DNA of 64,000 nucleotides from Enoplolaimus lenunculus (GCA_030248215.1 JASANG010000778.1:62001-126000), one strand, 5' to 3'. Positions 10,427 to 25,071 are shown, counted from the first letter of the stretch. Numbers and translations: made by a program. The notes: generated by a model not told the origin, from the sequence alone.

Positions 10427-13400
10427 TCACGGAACCGTCGTCGCAGTCTGATCCAAAAACGTAGTAATGATATCAATGGGTAATGGAAAAACAATGGTTG
10501 AATTGTGTTCAGCTGCAATTCCGTTCAACGTTTGCAAATATCGCAATTGAAGTGCTGCCGGCGACTGTGAGATCACCTGAAATGTCATTAATTGGACACT
10601 TGCATACTTCGCCAAAACAATTTAAGTTACTGCCTATTAACTGTAAAAATACTAACTGTCAATTTTACATTAATCCTTTCTCGCATGAATATTTTCAATT
10701 TCATATGAGATGCACTTTCAAGGTAAGATTTGATCCCCAGTCTCTCGTGTGGGAGGCGTTTACGGTTACCACTCAGCTATAGGAGCTTGACGCTCGAGCC
10801 CGAGGGGCTCTGACGTCTTGTAGAGATTTTGCTCTGCACATATATTTTAGAATTATTAAACACTGCTCACAGTGTCTGTGTTGCTCATATATTACTTGTA
10901 GTTGCTCTTAGTATGCTCTATGAGGAAAAGGGTTAAGATTAAGTATAAACCTAAACCTAAGTTTAATCTTGTACCCAATATTTGAAAATCTGAAAAATCC
11001 AAAAACTGTAGATGGGAAAAGTGAATAAGAGCGGTTGATCCGTAATGTGAAATTCATTGGAATCGTTTACCTACAAGAGCAAGTCATCAGTGCTTTAAAT
11101 GAATCGACTCTAATTGAACCGCAGCGTAGCCGAATGGATCTGAAGGCATTAGGACTTGTTAAATTTAGAGTACTGTAAGGAATTAAGAATTGGTCAAATT
11201 TAGTTGATATAACGTTAAATGTAAAATCGGTCATACGCCGTGGGTTTGTAGGGTCACTATTAAGTTCGGACCAGTGGGCCATAATGGCACGTAGGATAGA
11301 CATCATTAGCCATTTCTATATCTGGTTCAAGTAGTTAATATTTTTAAATATATAAATATTCAAGTAGTTAATATTTTTAAATATATAAATACTGCGCAAC
11401 TATTATAGTTTGCAATTTGTCACCGCGCAATTCAAGTTAAATAATCCCGAGTCGTAGACATAGGCAATAAAGCCAACGAAACGTTTCAGTACCCCGGATT
11501 AATAGAAAATTTTTTACACAAACAATTTTATGTTTTAACCCCTATTCACACGAGCAAGTTTTTGCTGCGAGAACTTGCAGCTGTATTTTGCACGCAGAAC
11601 ATGCATTTTTTATTAGCAGGGATTTTGGACAAAACTTACAAGTGTGAATAGGGCTTTAGCAAAGTTTAAACAAAAGAATCGGCGATCGTTTTTAACGTCT
11701 CATAGTATTGCCAAGAAAATTTAACAATTGAAATGAAAATTCACGCATTTACTTAATGGTTTGTAACTGTTCATTACACTGGCTACATTTAGCACAGGTC
11801 AATTGTATTAAATGATTTGACACAAATTTTATAAACAACGGTAAAGCCAAAAATCTGGCACCAAAACCCTTTTCTGTTTTTTGTGCACGATTTTTAGTAA
11901 CCATTTGAGTTACAAGAAACCAATGTGTGACCGAAGATATCGGTTTTTGTTTCCGTTAAAATTCGATGTCCATTTTTGATTCCTTTTCCGTTAGAGAAAT
12001 GCCGGAAATTGTGTTATTTTTGTGCTCAAAATAAGTTAAAAATCAAGTATATAACTGGCAATTTTTCGCTACAAATATGCTGCAAATGGTCGATGTTAAA
12101 TGCAAAATTACGAAATTCATCAAAAATGTTACAAATTTCGGAGCATCCGCTAATTTTTTAAACTTATAATTTTACAAAGCCCCGTGATTATTTGCGTGCC
12201 TCAATTGTGTCGATAAAAATAGAACATCTTCGAAACTTTTATATTGCAATATCTATTTTTCGTTTCCGTCATCTTGATCGCTATCCGTTTTCGTTTCCAT
12301 TATTTTTACCATCTGTTTAAGCGTTTACACCCTGCAAGAAACCACCATATTCGAAAGTATTATAAAAAATGATCCCGCTTATGCTGACTACACATCTGAC
12401 AGTAATCACAACTATAAAACCATTAAGACCATCATTGTCAGTAATTATGCCTGTTCAGAAACATGAGTTTGGCACAAGCTTACCTCTGCGGCTTCTTTCA
12501 ACGCCCGTGACGATTTCTGTTCTCCCTCAGCGGCGATAACTTTCGCTCGTGCTTCTCGAGATGCTTCAGCTTCAGCGGCCATCGCTCGCATTAATTGCTC
12601 AGGTAGTCTGATATCTTTGACTTCAACACGTTCGACCTGTAAAACTAATCTAATATCGTAGGTAAATGGTGTAGTAGATACCAGTGCCTCCCATTAATAA
12701 CAGAAAAGGTTTGAAGCTGCCAGTTTTCAGAACCGATTTATGCAATTTTGAAGTTGGAATAATTCTGTTTTTGCAAACCGGTAATAAAATTGCATTTTAA
12801 TAAGTAATTTGGATTGCATTTGCAATACAAATCATGTGTTTATAATTTCATTTTCGAAAAGTATAATTTCTATGTACTCTCGAATCCGGTCAACATGTTT
12901 TTCTATCTCTCACAAAAATTGAGAGAGGAATAAGCATATGTTTAGGCTTAATAAGCTTAGGCGTTTTCTTAGGCTTAGTGGGCATGCTTTATAGTTACAA
13001 TGCCACCCCTCTTGTATACACGCCTGCCGCCGAACACGAGCACGGTGACCTCAAAGGGCAAGGCACCAAAGACACACTTTAACAAATCGTTAGATAAAGA
13101 TAAATATACCGTGGCTGGGTTTGTGAAACCCTATTTAAGAAGGGCTTAAAACCTAAGTACGTGTTTACTTTACCATTTTGTCGTTTTTAAACGCTGACTT
13201 AAGTAGGTAAATACTTAAGTTGCTGATTAAATTTGATACATAACAGATTAATAGCTCGGGCATATATATTAACCCTGGTCAAAGAGACATTGCAGACTCA
13301 TGGTACCTGCTTAATATAAAAAGAAAACGATTTTTTGTTACGACAGTAGGTCACTTTTGGCGTTTTTCTGTTTTTATTCGAAAAGTTAAGTATTTTGTTA

Positions 13401-16400
13401 GTTAAGTCGTCGACTTACGTAAGTACTTAAGTACTAATCAAGTAAATACTGAAGTAGGATTTCAGAAACTCAGCCCGTGTCGAACAGTATCATTGCGCCA
13501 AAAATAAGCCAACGACCTGTTGGCCCACATTTTATTGTCAACAACTGACTCACTTTAACTCCCCATGTTTCAGTAGCTTCATCGAGTACAGTTTGCATGA
13601 TGTGTGAAATTTGTTCACGTTTCGACAACATTTCCGCTAAGTCCATCGTTCCCAACACATTACGAAGTGTCGTTTGTGCGAGAAGTTTCGTCGAATACGA
13701 AGCGTCATTGACGTTTGTAATCGAAATAATTGGATTGTGCGTTCGAAAATACACAACCGCGTCGACGGACACTGTCACCGAGTCTTTGGACAAAATTTCT
13801 TGAGGCGGTACATTGAACGATACCACGCGCAGGTCAACTTTACGATAAGTGTCAATGCAAGGCATTATCCAAAACAGTCCCGGCCCTCGAGCGCCACCAG
13901 GCAGCAGTCGGCCAAGCCGAAAAATAACCGCACGCTCGTACTCTTTGACAACTTTGATCGAAACGAAAAGTGAAAACGGAAACAAAACTGCAATGAGGAA
14001 GTAGGATATGATTGTCAGAATTATTGCACAGCAACCTGCTAACGGTTCGCTGTGGGCTTGAGTGCCGCTTTGAGCTGAAATTTTTACAAATAGTCAAATG
14101 TTTTAAAGTTGTTTTGAAAAAAAAAACTATGTTAATTAGTTTCGGTTTTCAGTGAACTGTAATAGTAGTTATTAGATACATAAAACGGTTGCTTTGAATA
14201 ACAGGATAGGAATAAATGAATTTATAGAAAATTCTTCAAGTGCACGTCGTGTAGTTATGAGTTAAATGAGTTTCAACTGTTGCAGAAATTTTGCCAATAC
14301 AGATCACGTCTTTAGAAGCAGATAAAAAGGCAAAACTTTCAAACAGAAATAAATATACATTTTTTGAAAATTTGTATGCAATTCATTGCAATTTTGTAAT
14401 TTGTGTATGCGAAACTTATTGCTTGCACTACGAATAATGTGAGAATGCTATGGCACTATAGCGATGTTTATCAATACAAAAATGGCTTTGTCAACTTTAA
14501 ATAAGTACACTCTAAAAGGCCAATGTTACTTTTACGGGCGTAACAGAAGATTAAGCGGATTTCTAAGCCTACGCCTAAGCCTAACCGTTACAAAAATGAA
14601 TTTCTAAGCCTAAGCCTAAGCCTAAGCCTAAGCCTAAGCCTATGCAAACAAATGTAATCCAGAATCAAAACCTACTCTTTTGTAGACCCACTATAATCCT
14701 GGACGCCCCATAAAGTAACATGGGCCCTCTAAAGCATAAACTAACTTGATTTAGGCTTAAGCTAATCCAGCAGCATGAAAGTAGCTTTCTAGATTAACTA
14801 ACTAAAAGGTAGGTTTACGCTTAATCTCATTAAAAATTCTACATATTTTTAGTTTACGCTAAACTTAATGAACTCTTAGATACACATAATCCTGGACAGC
14901 GCTTGTTACATAAACCAAAACTAACTTTAACGTAAACTCGTGTTAGACTTAAAAATATGCTATATCTAAATGAAGCTTTTAATTCGAGTTTAGTTAGTCT
15001 GACCAGCCATTTAAGTTACACATAGACTTAGATTCAAGTTTAGTAAAACTATAATTTAAGTTCAAGTTTTTAGAGAGCTGAATGAATTATTTATTTGGCC
15101 ACTCCACAGGGTACCTCTGTTATTTGGTTACGAACTGTTATTTGTTTTCATCCCGCCCTCCGCCACCCTTCGTTACTTATATGTATCCGGTATTACAACT
15201 ATCCATTGAATTAAACGTTTATTTGCCTTGTACAAAAGCTTGAACGATAATGCAAGATTTATACATAGGAATGTACTTTCAAAACGTAGGTATGCTTTAA
15301 ACTTTCAAACTCAGCTTTATTAAGTCCTGGAGTCATTTATAGACTACAATTGGGGATAACTGACATTGAAGGACTCTAATTAGGGTTTAGGGTATCTATC
15401 CGTTACGAACTCTTATTTGGAATATGGACTCCAATTGATTAAGACTCAAAATGGGGGCCCCACTCCTCTTATTACCCCCCTTTTATTCGGGTCACTACAG
15501 TAATACGTTGTGAAAATTTTTAGCTGTTTTTCCTAGAAAATTCTAAATACATTGCATGCATAAGGAGTAGAGAAGAACACAAATTTCGGAACAAGCGAGA
15601 AACATAAAACAAAGTTGCTCTACTACCGATTATGATACACTGAAATGGAAATGGTTGCAGATAAGCCGCTCTGTTAGCACTTTCTCACATGAGTACTTTC
15701 AATTGTATCTGAGATATAAAATTTCAAGCTAAGATTCGACCCCCCCCCGACTCTATTGGCAATTACCATCGCACAGAGTTGCTACTGGATCAGTGGGTCA
15801 TGGCTTAAAATTTTGGGAACGTTGATAAGTCCAGCACACTGAGTTATATCAGCTTGACACTCAAACCCGAAGAGACTATCGCGTTTTCCAAAGATTTTGT
15901 TCGTTCTTGGAAACAAGGAAAAAACGAAAAAAATTGCTTCTTTGTCTGAGTGAAATTTTATGTTAATCCTGTGTATATATTCATCAAATACTGCACATTT
16001 TTGTTAATGCGTCGTCAACAATTATTCGCGTACGTGTTGTGGAATTTTGCATCGACCGTAGACGGTTGCCATCTACTATTCAATCAATGGCAGTTAGTTA
16101 CACTACTTTTTTTATATCTTTTTAAAATTTTAACTTTCAAAAGACAACTGCTATTTTTCGTTTTATTCTCATTGACGATTACCGTTAAAATGAAAAAGGG
16201 AAACCGTAGTGTTAAACAAATTATAGAAGTCGTCTAGAGCGTGGGCTTAAAACATAAAGCAAACATCTACAGGTGTGGATATTTAATGTACTGTAATTGT
16301 CAATGAGATTTTCCATATTTGCACTCAGTTGCTCATAGTATACTCAACGAAGAAACGGTCCGACACCTTAGCGTAGAGTATTTTTAGAAAATGACTGGAC

Positions 16401-18095
16401 TCATTTGCAAGAGTGATAGAATGTTTTTCGAAAACCAAATTGCGATTTATTCATTCAATGCCCACGCACATATTAAGCATCAATAGGCAGCTGGCAACGC
16501 AAAGCAAGCTGAGGTAGAATTGCAAGCCGAAAAGCACATTAATACTAAACTAAATGCATGCAAATATATCTATAAATACATAACACAATTTGAATAATAG
16601 GGTTTATCACCTACACTCAAGCTAATATCGATGACTTTGCTGTACTGATTGAACTGAAAACCGCAAGCAAGCAGAAAGCCAAATACGTGTTAGTTATTAT
16701 TTTAATGTATCGAGTCTTGCGCATTTTCACTCAATTTTTGAACTTTTCACATTTTGGCATGAATCAAACCTAAGATTCCGTTTAAGCGGGCGAAATGTTG
16801 TATCATTGAATTCCTGCCGTAATCAGTATGTTATCGTTGGTTATCAAACCTTTATTAGAAGCTCGTAAAACTGTGTAGTTTCTTTGAATAAAAATCTTTT
16901 TGGTATGAATATTGATGCTTTTGCAGTATTTGAAACTTAGGTTTACATACATACAAATATAAACAAAAAAACTTCGGATCCATGCATTGCCTGCAAGGAA
17001 ACCATGTTTTTGGCGGTATCGCCGGACGCATACATTTTGTTTAAATACGTTAACCAGAATTTCCTATCGGGAAAAAAGTTTTGGACCTCGTCAGGTTATT
17101 TTACAGCAATAGGATCCCTTTCTTCTAGTCTATAGAAATTTCGGCGAAATATACACCACCCTATTGACCACGTATACGTTCCTGCTGGCTTGCTAAAATA
17201 TGAGGGTCTGACGGTCGATTTGTCTTGCAAAATTTACACTACGACAAAGATGTGGCGATTGAAATAAATAGCTATCTGGCCTGGATCCGCGTAGGCAAAC
17301 AGCTAACAAAATCCTACTGCCGACAGTAACAATAACAGCTTGAGTTTTGTACTAAAATAGCTTACTAGTTTGTAAATTGACAATTTCGCCGACGTTTTTG
17401 GAAACTTCTTAAAACAATAATTGTAACCGTAACAGCACTTTTTTTCTAAATACAATTCTCATATACAGATCGCTGCTGAAAACTTTATCACTGAAATTCT
17501 ACAACTAAATTCATTGAAAATTTCATATCAAAAATGTTCGAACACAGATTAGCTTTAAGCGGCTTTAATCCTTTGTTTTAAACTCAGAGCCTAGCCGGCA
17601 CCGTTTTCATCTTGGCAGGGTTTGTTCCATTGATCTGTGGTGAAGGATTGTAAAACTTTGGAGGCGTATCACCACCGATCTGAGCAGGTATTTTACGGTC
17701 GACAAACCGGCAGTGTTTGTTCATCAAACACTACTATAATATCGCCGACGAATGACTTCGTTTTAACAAAAGTTAAATGGTATTTTGCGTACAAAATTTA
17801 CAAACCTCAGTACAAATGAATCAAAAGCTTGCGAAAAGTTGCCACTCAGTCCGTGTTATCAACTGCGTTTGACCTATAATTTGCATCAATTGCTCAATGC
17901 GTTGAATGCTATCGAGTTACCAAATTGTTAACCCTCCTGGCAATCTGACTTACCTTGTATTTCAGGTGGCAGCTGTATTGTTGGCGACGGTGGACCGCTT
18001 AGGACGGTTGTGCGACCCCCAGGCGGTAATGGCACTGAACTTGGAATTGCTGTATATCCACGGGCACCACCGTGGCCTGAAGGCGGATGAATCAT
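10427..18095 (-). CDS. Stomatin/MEC-2-like membrane protein (stomatin gene 1)
   Basis: Exons in transcript order are 17954-18095, 13554-14074, 12484-12636 and 10427-10576, joining in frame to 321 residues. A Pro/Gly-rich N-terminus of 47 residues precedes a hydrophobic hairpin containing the conserved proline (about residues 60-85). The band 7/SPFH domain follows, with [47 protein letters not shown] and [14 protein letters not shown]. Exon 3 begins [12 protein letters not shown] and continues with the [18 protein letters not shown] helix; exon 4 holds [13 protein letters not shown] and [10 protein letters not shown] before TGA at 10429-10427. Stomatins are monotopic, oligomeric scaffolds on the inner face of the plasma membrane that modulate ion channels; MEC-2 does this in touch neurons. 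The first exon is chosen because its donor (CAAG/GTAAGT, phase 1) fits the phase of exon 2 exactly, as in the paralogue at 32.9-37.5 kb. The true start could lie further upstream. A telomere-repeat MITE starts 71 bp beyond the stop codon. Confidence 0.93.
10670..10936 (-). mobile_element. Family D element (copy 2), decayed
   Basis: TTAATCCTTTCTCGCATGAA at the left and AAAAGGGTTAA at the right. The tRNA-like box A region GCTCCTATAGCTGAGTGGTA is preserved on the minus strand. It lies in the last intron of stomatin gene 1. Confidence 0.6.
11536..11655. mobile_element. MITE family E, internally deleted copy
   Basis: AACCCCTATTCACACGAGCA at the left and AGTGTGAATAGGGC at the right, only 120 bp apart. 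Confidence 0.7.
11930..12336. mobile_element. MITE family H (…CGTTTACACCCTG end)
   Basis: Shares CGAAACTTTTATATTGCAAT, CGCTATCCGTTTTCGTTTCC and terminal GCGTTTACACCCTG with 46033-46427, and inverted with 25974 onward. The left boundary is approximate. Confidence 0.6.
13112..13475. mobile_element. MITE family F in stomatin gene 1 intron
   Basis: GGCTGGGTTTGTGAAACCC at the left and GGATTTCAGAAACTCAGCC at the right, with ACTTAAGTACT-type inner repeats. It ends about 80 bp from the SPFH exon. Confidence 0.78.
14518..14726 (+). mobile_element. Telomere-repeat MITE family B with the longest array
   Basis: GGCCAATGTTACTTTTACGG at the left and AAAGTAACATGGGCC at the right. It holds six uninterrupted CCTAAG units plus scattered ones. 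Flanks CTCTAAAA and CTCTAAAG give a 7-of-8 target duplication. Confidence 0.88.
15088..15495 (+). mobile_element. Family C element (…TTTTATTCGGGTCAC end)
   Basis: Shares its body with 28973-29401 and, inverted, with 54846-55255: GAATTAAACGTTTAT, TCCTGGAGTCATTTATAGA, and the end CCCCCCTTTTATTCGGGTCA. The left TIR is lost. Confidence 0.65.
15675..15900 (-). mobile_element. Decayed family D element (copy 3)
   Basis: ACTTTCTCACATGAGTACTT, then AAGATTCGACC (box B remnant) and AGCTTGACACTCAAACCCGA. It is interrupted between the promoter boxes. Confidence 0.45.
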
Positions 18096-20689
18096 TGGCA
18101 GCAAACGACTGCGAACGCCATTGTCAAGTTTATAAGCGTATTTAGTTGCGTTGTTGAAAACATTTAGAATCTATAACTGTCAAATTTTGCTGAAGATAGG
18201 CTTCAGCGAAACGATTAAAAATTAATAGTATGCATTGACTGTTATTATTCGTGATGTCTTTTCTTCGACTACCAAACGCCAAAAGTTAAAATTTAGTAGG
18301 TTCAAAGAAATGGCCCAGTTTCATGTGTTTCAATATCGAACGTGGGTAAGTTTGATTGTACTTAACGAGTGCTTTCATTGTAAGATGTACATCAACAAGC
18401 TTTGACCTCAAACAAAATCTAAAATGCCTGAAATAGCAACATAATTCAGTAAAACATTACACGAAGAAAACGAGTATAAGAAGCACAATTATATTAGTTA
18501 TAAAATAAAACAATGGCGTAGCTTTAAAAATAGACGCATCGCTAAGCGCAAATTGTTTCTGGTTTTCATCAGCGGCTACTGTATGCAACCGAAATTGAGA
18601 TTTCAGGTTGATAACCATTCCATCGAGCCCCCTTACGGTGCTGAAGCAATGCTGAGACGTATTCCTACTAGAGGCGTAACCAGGATTTCAGGTGGGAGAG
18701 TATACCTTCGTGTATCTGACATTTTGTTGACTGCAAGTATCCCCAAGGTTATGCTAACGCTTGTTAAAAGTAAGCGTTGTTGTCTCTTCAAAAGTTTGAT
18801 GAGGGGATATGTCAAGTTTACACTCTCCTTGTATACGATTTGATAGCACATTTAGACCTTAAGAAATGTAAATTATTTTGTCTTGAAAAAATAGTAAGGA
18901 TATGTAATAGTCATACGCTTGAACAAACAGAAAAGTTTCGCCTTTTTCGTGCAAATTCGTGGGTTACTTAAAATGGCAGAAAGATGCCAGGGCCGCTATT
19001 ATGTCAAATCTCCGGATCGGTAAAACCGGCATGAATTTTGTTACACTGTGAACTACGCATAAAATATCAAAACAGCCATTCAATTCAGTCAACCGATAAC
19101 TGTGTGATTGCTGTTTAATTGCAGCGCATAAACTGTAAAACACAAACACAACTTCAGATTGCAGTTTGTGATTTTATTAACTAATGAAGAGGTTTTGCAC
19201 AGGAACAAAAAATTCACCCGAAACAAGCCAAAATTTTGACGGATTTGAGAGAAAGATAGCCAGACTATAAAACATTAATTAGCACACAGTGACGACTCCG
19301 AAGATGCTTGCTATATAATACATATAGCCTTCAAAATAGAACTCATATATGAGAATGTGAGTGGCAAAAGAGGTTGGTTTAAAACATATATCGCTATATT
19401 GTGCCATAGGCGTAGCTAGGATTAATATTCCAAAAGGTATAATATTGTTAAAAAAATCCTTGTTTTACGCCCTGTGTTTGGAATCATAGAAGCACTCAAA
19501 ATTAACGCAACGCAATACACCAACAATTTGAAACGTGAACTAAACTAGAACAAACACCGATATTCTTGCGATAATAAAATGTTCATAATTCGGCGGTTTG
19601 TGAATTTAAAAAATCTTTGGACTCTGCATTTCGCAGTCCATTTTAACGTCTTGGAAGTATACAATTTGTCAGCGGTTAACATTCATAAGTAAATGAATTA
19701 AAAAAACTTCGCTTTGTTGAAGCAGTGGCGTATTAGCCATAAAGCGGACAATTCATACGAGTGTAGAGCGTCGACTAGCAGGCTCAAGGAGTGAAAATGT
19801 TAAAATTCTACCGTATTTTTCGTGTTCGTAAATATATTTTGATCTTGAATTTTTAATCAGGGCCACCACAGTCTTATCCAACATTTAGACAACACTGTTG
19901 GTAAATATGTATTCGCATATCTGCGTATTACATATATTTAATATTACAGGGATTTTTGACGAAATTATGGGTTAGTAAAATCAGTAAAAAGCAAACCAAA
20001 CCAAAACTGACTTTATTGAAAAGTTTTAGATGCTATAGTTAATCATTCAACAAACCGGAAACCAAGTGGTAGTTCAGGGCAGAGGTGTCACGACTGGAAA
20101 ACGAAGCAGAGAGAAAACCAGATGCATACATGTCTCCAAACTTACTCTTTGCCATTGATCAAATTATGAATTAATCGTAAAGATTTGAAAATTCGTAGCA
20201 ACCGTCATAGGGTAAGTTTATAACGCATGAATTGATTTGATTTCTGAGTAGAATACGGCATCATATTTGTTGCTGTATTTGTATCGCGTAATTATTATGC
20301 TTATAAGCATTTTTCGGAATTTTCTGTCGTTAGCTTCTAGTCATTTTATTTTAAAAATAATCGTCTGAAATAGATAACTTTTTTACTTAAACGCAACAGC
20401 ATATGCGACCTGAATACATTCTTTGGGATTTTATCACTAAATTAAACCGTTTCATGAGTTAAGCATTAAGTAGTTTTCAGCAGTTGAATTATACAAAATT
20501 TCACATAAGCAGTTGAAAGATCTGAATTTGCACAAATCTTTTATTTATTTTGAGCCAATTAAGTCCACATAACTGCCAGTATTTATGTTTGAGCAATCGT
20601 TCCTCGTTTAACTGAGTTTTATCTTTTAACCATGTTAAGATGTTACTATGAATTAATGAAAGCTCCTTTGTAAATTTCAGTGAGTTGAT

Positions 20690-20905
20690 TTTAACTCAGA
20701 ATGAGTTAAATCACTCAGTCTGCGTTAGGACTATCAGAACTCAGTATTTTGAGTTGATATAATTCATTCTGAGTTAATTAATCATCTCGCCCAGAGTCAA
20801 CTCACCTCAGAGTGAGAATCAACTCAACTCATAGTGAGTAAATGTTTATATACTGCGATTAATTCAGAAATGACCAACTCGCTAGCTGAAATGATTAATC
20901 AACTC
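20690..20905. repeat. Inverted repeat of GAGTTGATT / AACTCA motifs
   Basis: AGTGAGTTGATTTTAACTCA at 20680-20699 and AATCAACTCACTGGAATTTA at the right (about 20900) form arms around repeated GAGTTAAAT/CAACTCA motifs. It resembles the design of family G but with different sequence. Confidence 0.55.
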
Positions 20906-22562
20906 ACTGGAATTTACGATGATAAAATAATTATGAAATGACTGCTTGGCTTGACGTCTCACTGTTTCAGTATATAACCACTTGGCGTTTAGTTGTCTGC
21001 AAATGTGTTTCCATTGCAATGTCAATGTATTTTCAAAATTTTACGGAATTGCAGCACAGTTTTTGTGTGCTAAAAAGCTATCAACTCAAGTTGAAATTAA
21101 TGCTTTTTTTCCATTGAAAACGTTATTTTCATGTCAAATATTCTGTGTTTTATAAATTAATCGTTGTATTAAGTAAAAAAATATATATGACAGCAGTCCG
21201 CCTGAAATACTGCATGGTTATTCACACATGTGAACTAAATTCGTAGCTTCGATTTTTAATGAATTATTTGCAGCTGCAAGGTTGTATGCTATGATTTTTA
21301 GTTAACATCATTGAATTTGGCAAATAATTTACGCACACGATCAAAGCATCTCTACAGATTTTCTAATGTTTTTCCAATGTGACCAGAACCATTTGATGTG
21401 CATTGACAACTGACCGTTACCACCAACTTTATCGGTTAAACCGACACGATTATGATTATATGCAGTTTGAGTAAAATATGCCAGAAACAAAAGTTGTTCA
21501 ATTTTAGGCTTTGCTTATGTATGGTAGCATCAAAAATATTATTTCACTGTGCAAATAAACTGAAACCTAAGCCGGCGGTAAAATTTTATGCAGTTTTTGT
21601 TATCATATGTTGTAACACAATCATCAAGCGCAACTGGGAACTCAGTATGTTTTTAGCTTTTCTGTGTATTACCTTTACCGGTTATTTCAAACTAAAAATG
21701 GACCGTTTTTTGTGACGAGTTGTTTGCTGAATAAATTTTTCTCGCATGCCATTCCAGCTTAAAGAGTACACGTTACTGCGAACATGTTTGAACAGTATCG
21801 TATATCGTGTTTATTTTTAGCGGGATCTGCAACGATACAAAAATAATTATGTGCTTTATTTCAACTGAAACAGAATTCATGATAGTCTGCAGTTATAATC
21901 TTTATGATATTCTAAAAATTCAATGTTATTCTAAGCAAAGACGTCAACGAGGGCTGCACGTATTTAGTAGCCGATCCAGGACGTCTTAGTACCGGCAAAC
22001 CAACTATCTACTAAGTTGTAATAAAAGTATAGTCGAAAACTATGTTTATTGAAAATGTTTTCAGCATTGTTTTTGCTTCTTTAATATATTAATTTATATA
22101 TTTATCGTAAAGCTACTGGAAAAATATTATCAAAAAACGTTTTTCCGCACTTCCGGGAACATTTACATCCACTGTACCTCCATCCGCCAGTGACACTGAG
22201 TACATTGACCGCCTTACTTAATTGACTATTACAACGTATTTACCATTTACCAACATTCAAACTGCTCAGCTAAAACAGTCAAAAGTTTAGCGACTTAAAA
22301 GTCAAAACACTACTTCTTAGCAGTGGTACAATGCTCAGCTTAGAATGCTATCCACGCATTAAGATTAAGAATCATTTAATACACATTTTTTCAAAGTGGT
22401 CTATACCAAACACAAATAAAACTGCCTTCAGGTTAACGCGGACGGCGAACAAATTGCAAAATGATGCGAAACCAAAAAAACCAACACCATTGAGAATAGA
22501 ATTGTCTTTATCGTACACAGGGGACTCGTTAACACGCATGCTTGCACTAGAATCTGCATCAT

Positions 22563-22784
22563 GAATCGACGTTTTTTGTGGGACTGCAGTAAAGTAAGCT
22601 TAAAGCTTTAGACTAATTTTTTTGGCTTAGCTTAGGCTTAGGCTTAGGAATCATCCTTACGCTTACGCTTAGGCTTAGTGCTTAGGCTTAGGCTTAGGCT
22701 TAGGAATATGCTCATCATACGCTTACGTTTAGGCTTAGGAATATGCTTTTAATACTGTTCCGCCTCCTGTTCTTTACATTGGCC
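22563..22784 (-). mobile_element. Telomere-repeat MITE family A with tripled array
   Basis: Three GGAATATGCT/GGAATCAT blocks, each preceded by TTAGGCTTAGGCTTAGG, point to internal duplication. The right end TTCTTTACATTGGCC is intact; the left TIR is eroded. Confidence 0.75.
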
Positions 22785-25071
22785 GTGTTTTGTATGTAAG
22801 ATGAAAACAAAAATTGTAGAACTGAAATGAACCTATTACGTACTTGCCGTTGTCGATCCGAAAATTTTGTGAGTAAAGTAGTCCAGTTTTGTAAAAGTGT
22901 TTACCTACTTGTTTTTGCCAGATAATCTAAAAACGAAGAAAGCGAATTAATAGCGTCAAAAAGAAACTTTCAAATGGTATACAGTACTAAATCAGACCAG
23001 ATTATAATTTTTAAAAAAACCTGTACGTTGAATATTGTGAATATTGAGTTTCTGAATCCAAATAAACGTCACATTATATATTCAGTTCACGCAAGAAACT
23101 CGAGTTACCAGCGGTGTTTTGTGAACACCACGTTTAGTTTAATCTTAATGATCATAATTTTTTTGTTAATTCAATTCTTCGAATCGACTGGAATGAAAGT
23201 TAACTGGAGTTTAATATCCTATTTTACGCTTTTGCTTTAGTACCGACCAGACCCCTATTCTCCCTTGACCAAAGCACAAACTTGTTCACGATAGGCTTTA
23301 ACATCAGATTAACACAATAGTAACTTGATTCAAGCAAGAGAGCCAGCAAGAGCATGTAAGCGTCTTAGTGTTGAAAAGCTTCCCCTTTGTGACGGTTTAT
23401 AGAATTTTTAGGGACTGTTTCTATTTGATTAACACAAGAAACCCTCGATCAAAATACAACATAACCATTCTTTTTCCAAAATCCTCGGCGCATCACTGAA
23501 ACACAATTTGAAGACAAACAATAACTTGGGCCACAGCGCTAAATTTTATCCATATATTAAAGCTGGAACGCCCCACATACGTATTTTGGGCAGCGTTTCA
23601 GCAGATTTGTATATCCATATGCAAATTTGGTTCTATACTTCTAAGTAAAACATTCTGAAGATAGAAGATTGCTGTTTACTTTTTCTTTGTGTTGTTGTTC
23701 GATAATTCGAAGCCTGGTTGCTTTATGCGTACATTTTAATATGTATGTAATTTGTATATTGTCTTAAGCAAGCATCAATTTGGGACACGTATTTTTCTCT
23801 GAGAATGGTGTATCCCGGGTTAATCATTCTTACTGAACGAAAGAAAGCAAAAACATTTGTATTGGGATTGAATACAAATATAACGTTGGGCTTGCACCCT
23901 GACACATAAACTAATAATATTGTCCGAAAGGGCTTCCTTACACATGGCCCTCCGTGTCAACCTAAAGCCATCCCGTCCTGGTATACCGATCTTTGCCACC
24001 AGGTGGCTATACAACGAGTTGGGTAGGAGAACATATTTTCCCGACAAATTAGATACTTTTATCGGCTTTAGAATTGTATGTATATTCCAATGTTTATAAA
24101 CTATTCCATTAAGCTACAATCCTGTTAACATGTTGTTTACATTGAAATGTGGATATTGTTATTTTTGCAATGGCCAATAAAGTTTCAAAGCTTAGGTACA
24201 GACTTGCTTGAACAAATGTTTCTAAACATATGCCAAAACACAATGCGTTAACAACTACGGATTAGTTAACATAATTGCTAGACTGGTTCTCGCTTTTCAG
24301 AATCAAACTGTGCGCCTCTCTGTGAACAGGTTTGTACAATTTTCCACAAAATTACTTTTTCTAATTACTAGCTTAAATTTAACATAAATTAATTAGTCTC
24401 TTTGGTATAAGAAAACTTTCGAGTCGGTCCACCTGCATACGCTAAATGTGCGAGTTATGCATATGTGTGAGTTGTAAACATTTTCTCAGTCCGTCTACAC
24501 GTCTTCAATATGGGAAATGTGAGCGAAAGTGGTTTTAGAGTCGAAGATTGCATCTAAACATCTGGATTTATATAACCACCTCTATACCCCATATATGGGG
24601 ACCTCTACTCTTAATAGGAGCCTCCACCGTAACCAATTGCACAGTGCCAAGGATTAGCACCCCTTATTCCAATTAGAGCGTGGTGTGACTCCAATACCTT
24701 CAACAAAAGCTCAGATACACTTGCATAAATCTCGCCAAAACTACTTTTAGCAATCTATAATAGGCAATATATGGCTGGAGGCTTATAGCTTAAAACTCAG
24801 TGCGCGTAAAGATGCGACAGGATTTCAGAAAATATTGTAAAGTTTACGCCGAAGATAACTGAAGGATGGGAAAATGCCTCTGTTAACCTTAGATTTTTAC
24901 CAGTAAATCCTGCGTCGGCCAGAGAATGATCTTTTGACATTATCAAAGTTTGTATTTTAGCGATTCGCTTGTCATAGCGGCATAAAATTTTATATTTTAG
25001 TGAGCTATGATAAAAAGTGTTTGGTTTGCAACACTGAAAACTTAATACAAAATCAAGACAACGACTGCCGC

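Noticed and set aside
14518-14726. True interstitial telomere or chromosome-end fusion site
   Set aside because: The six-unit array is bounded by family B TIRs and a 7-of-8 target duplication, so transposition explains it better.
17590-17728. Possible extra minus-strand exon of stomatin gene 1 ([18 protein letters not shown]…)
   Set aside because: The frame is P/N-rich and open, but no donor gives the phase 1 needed to join 14074, and 17954 already joins perfectly.
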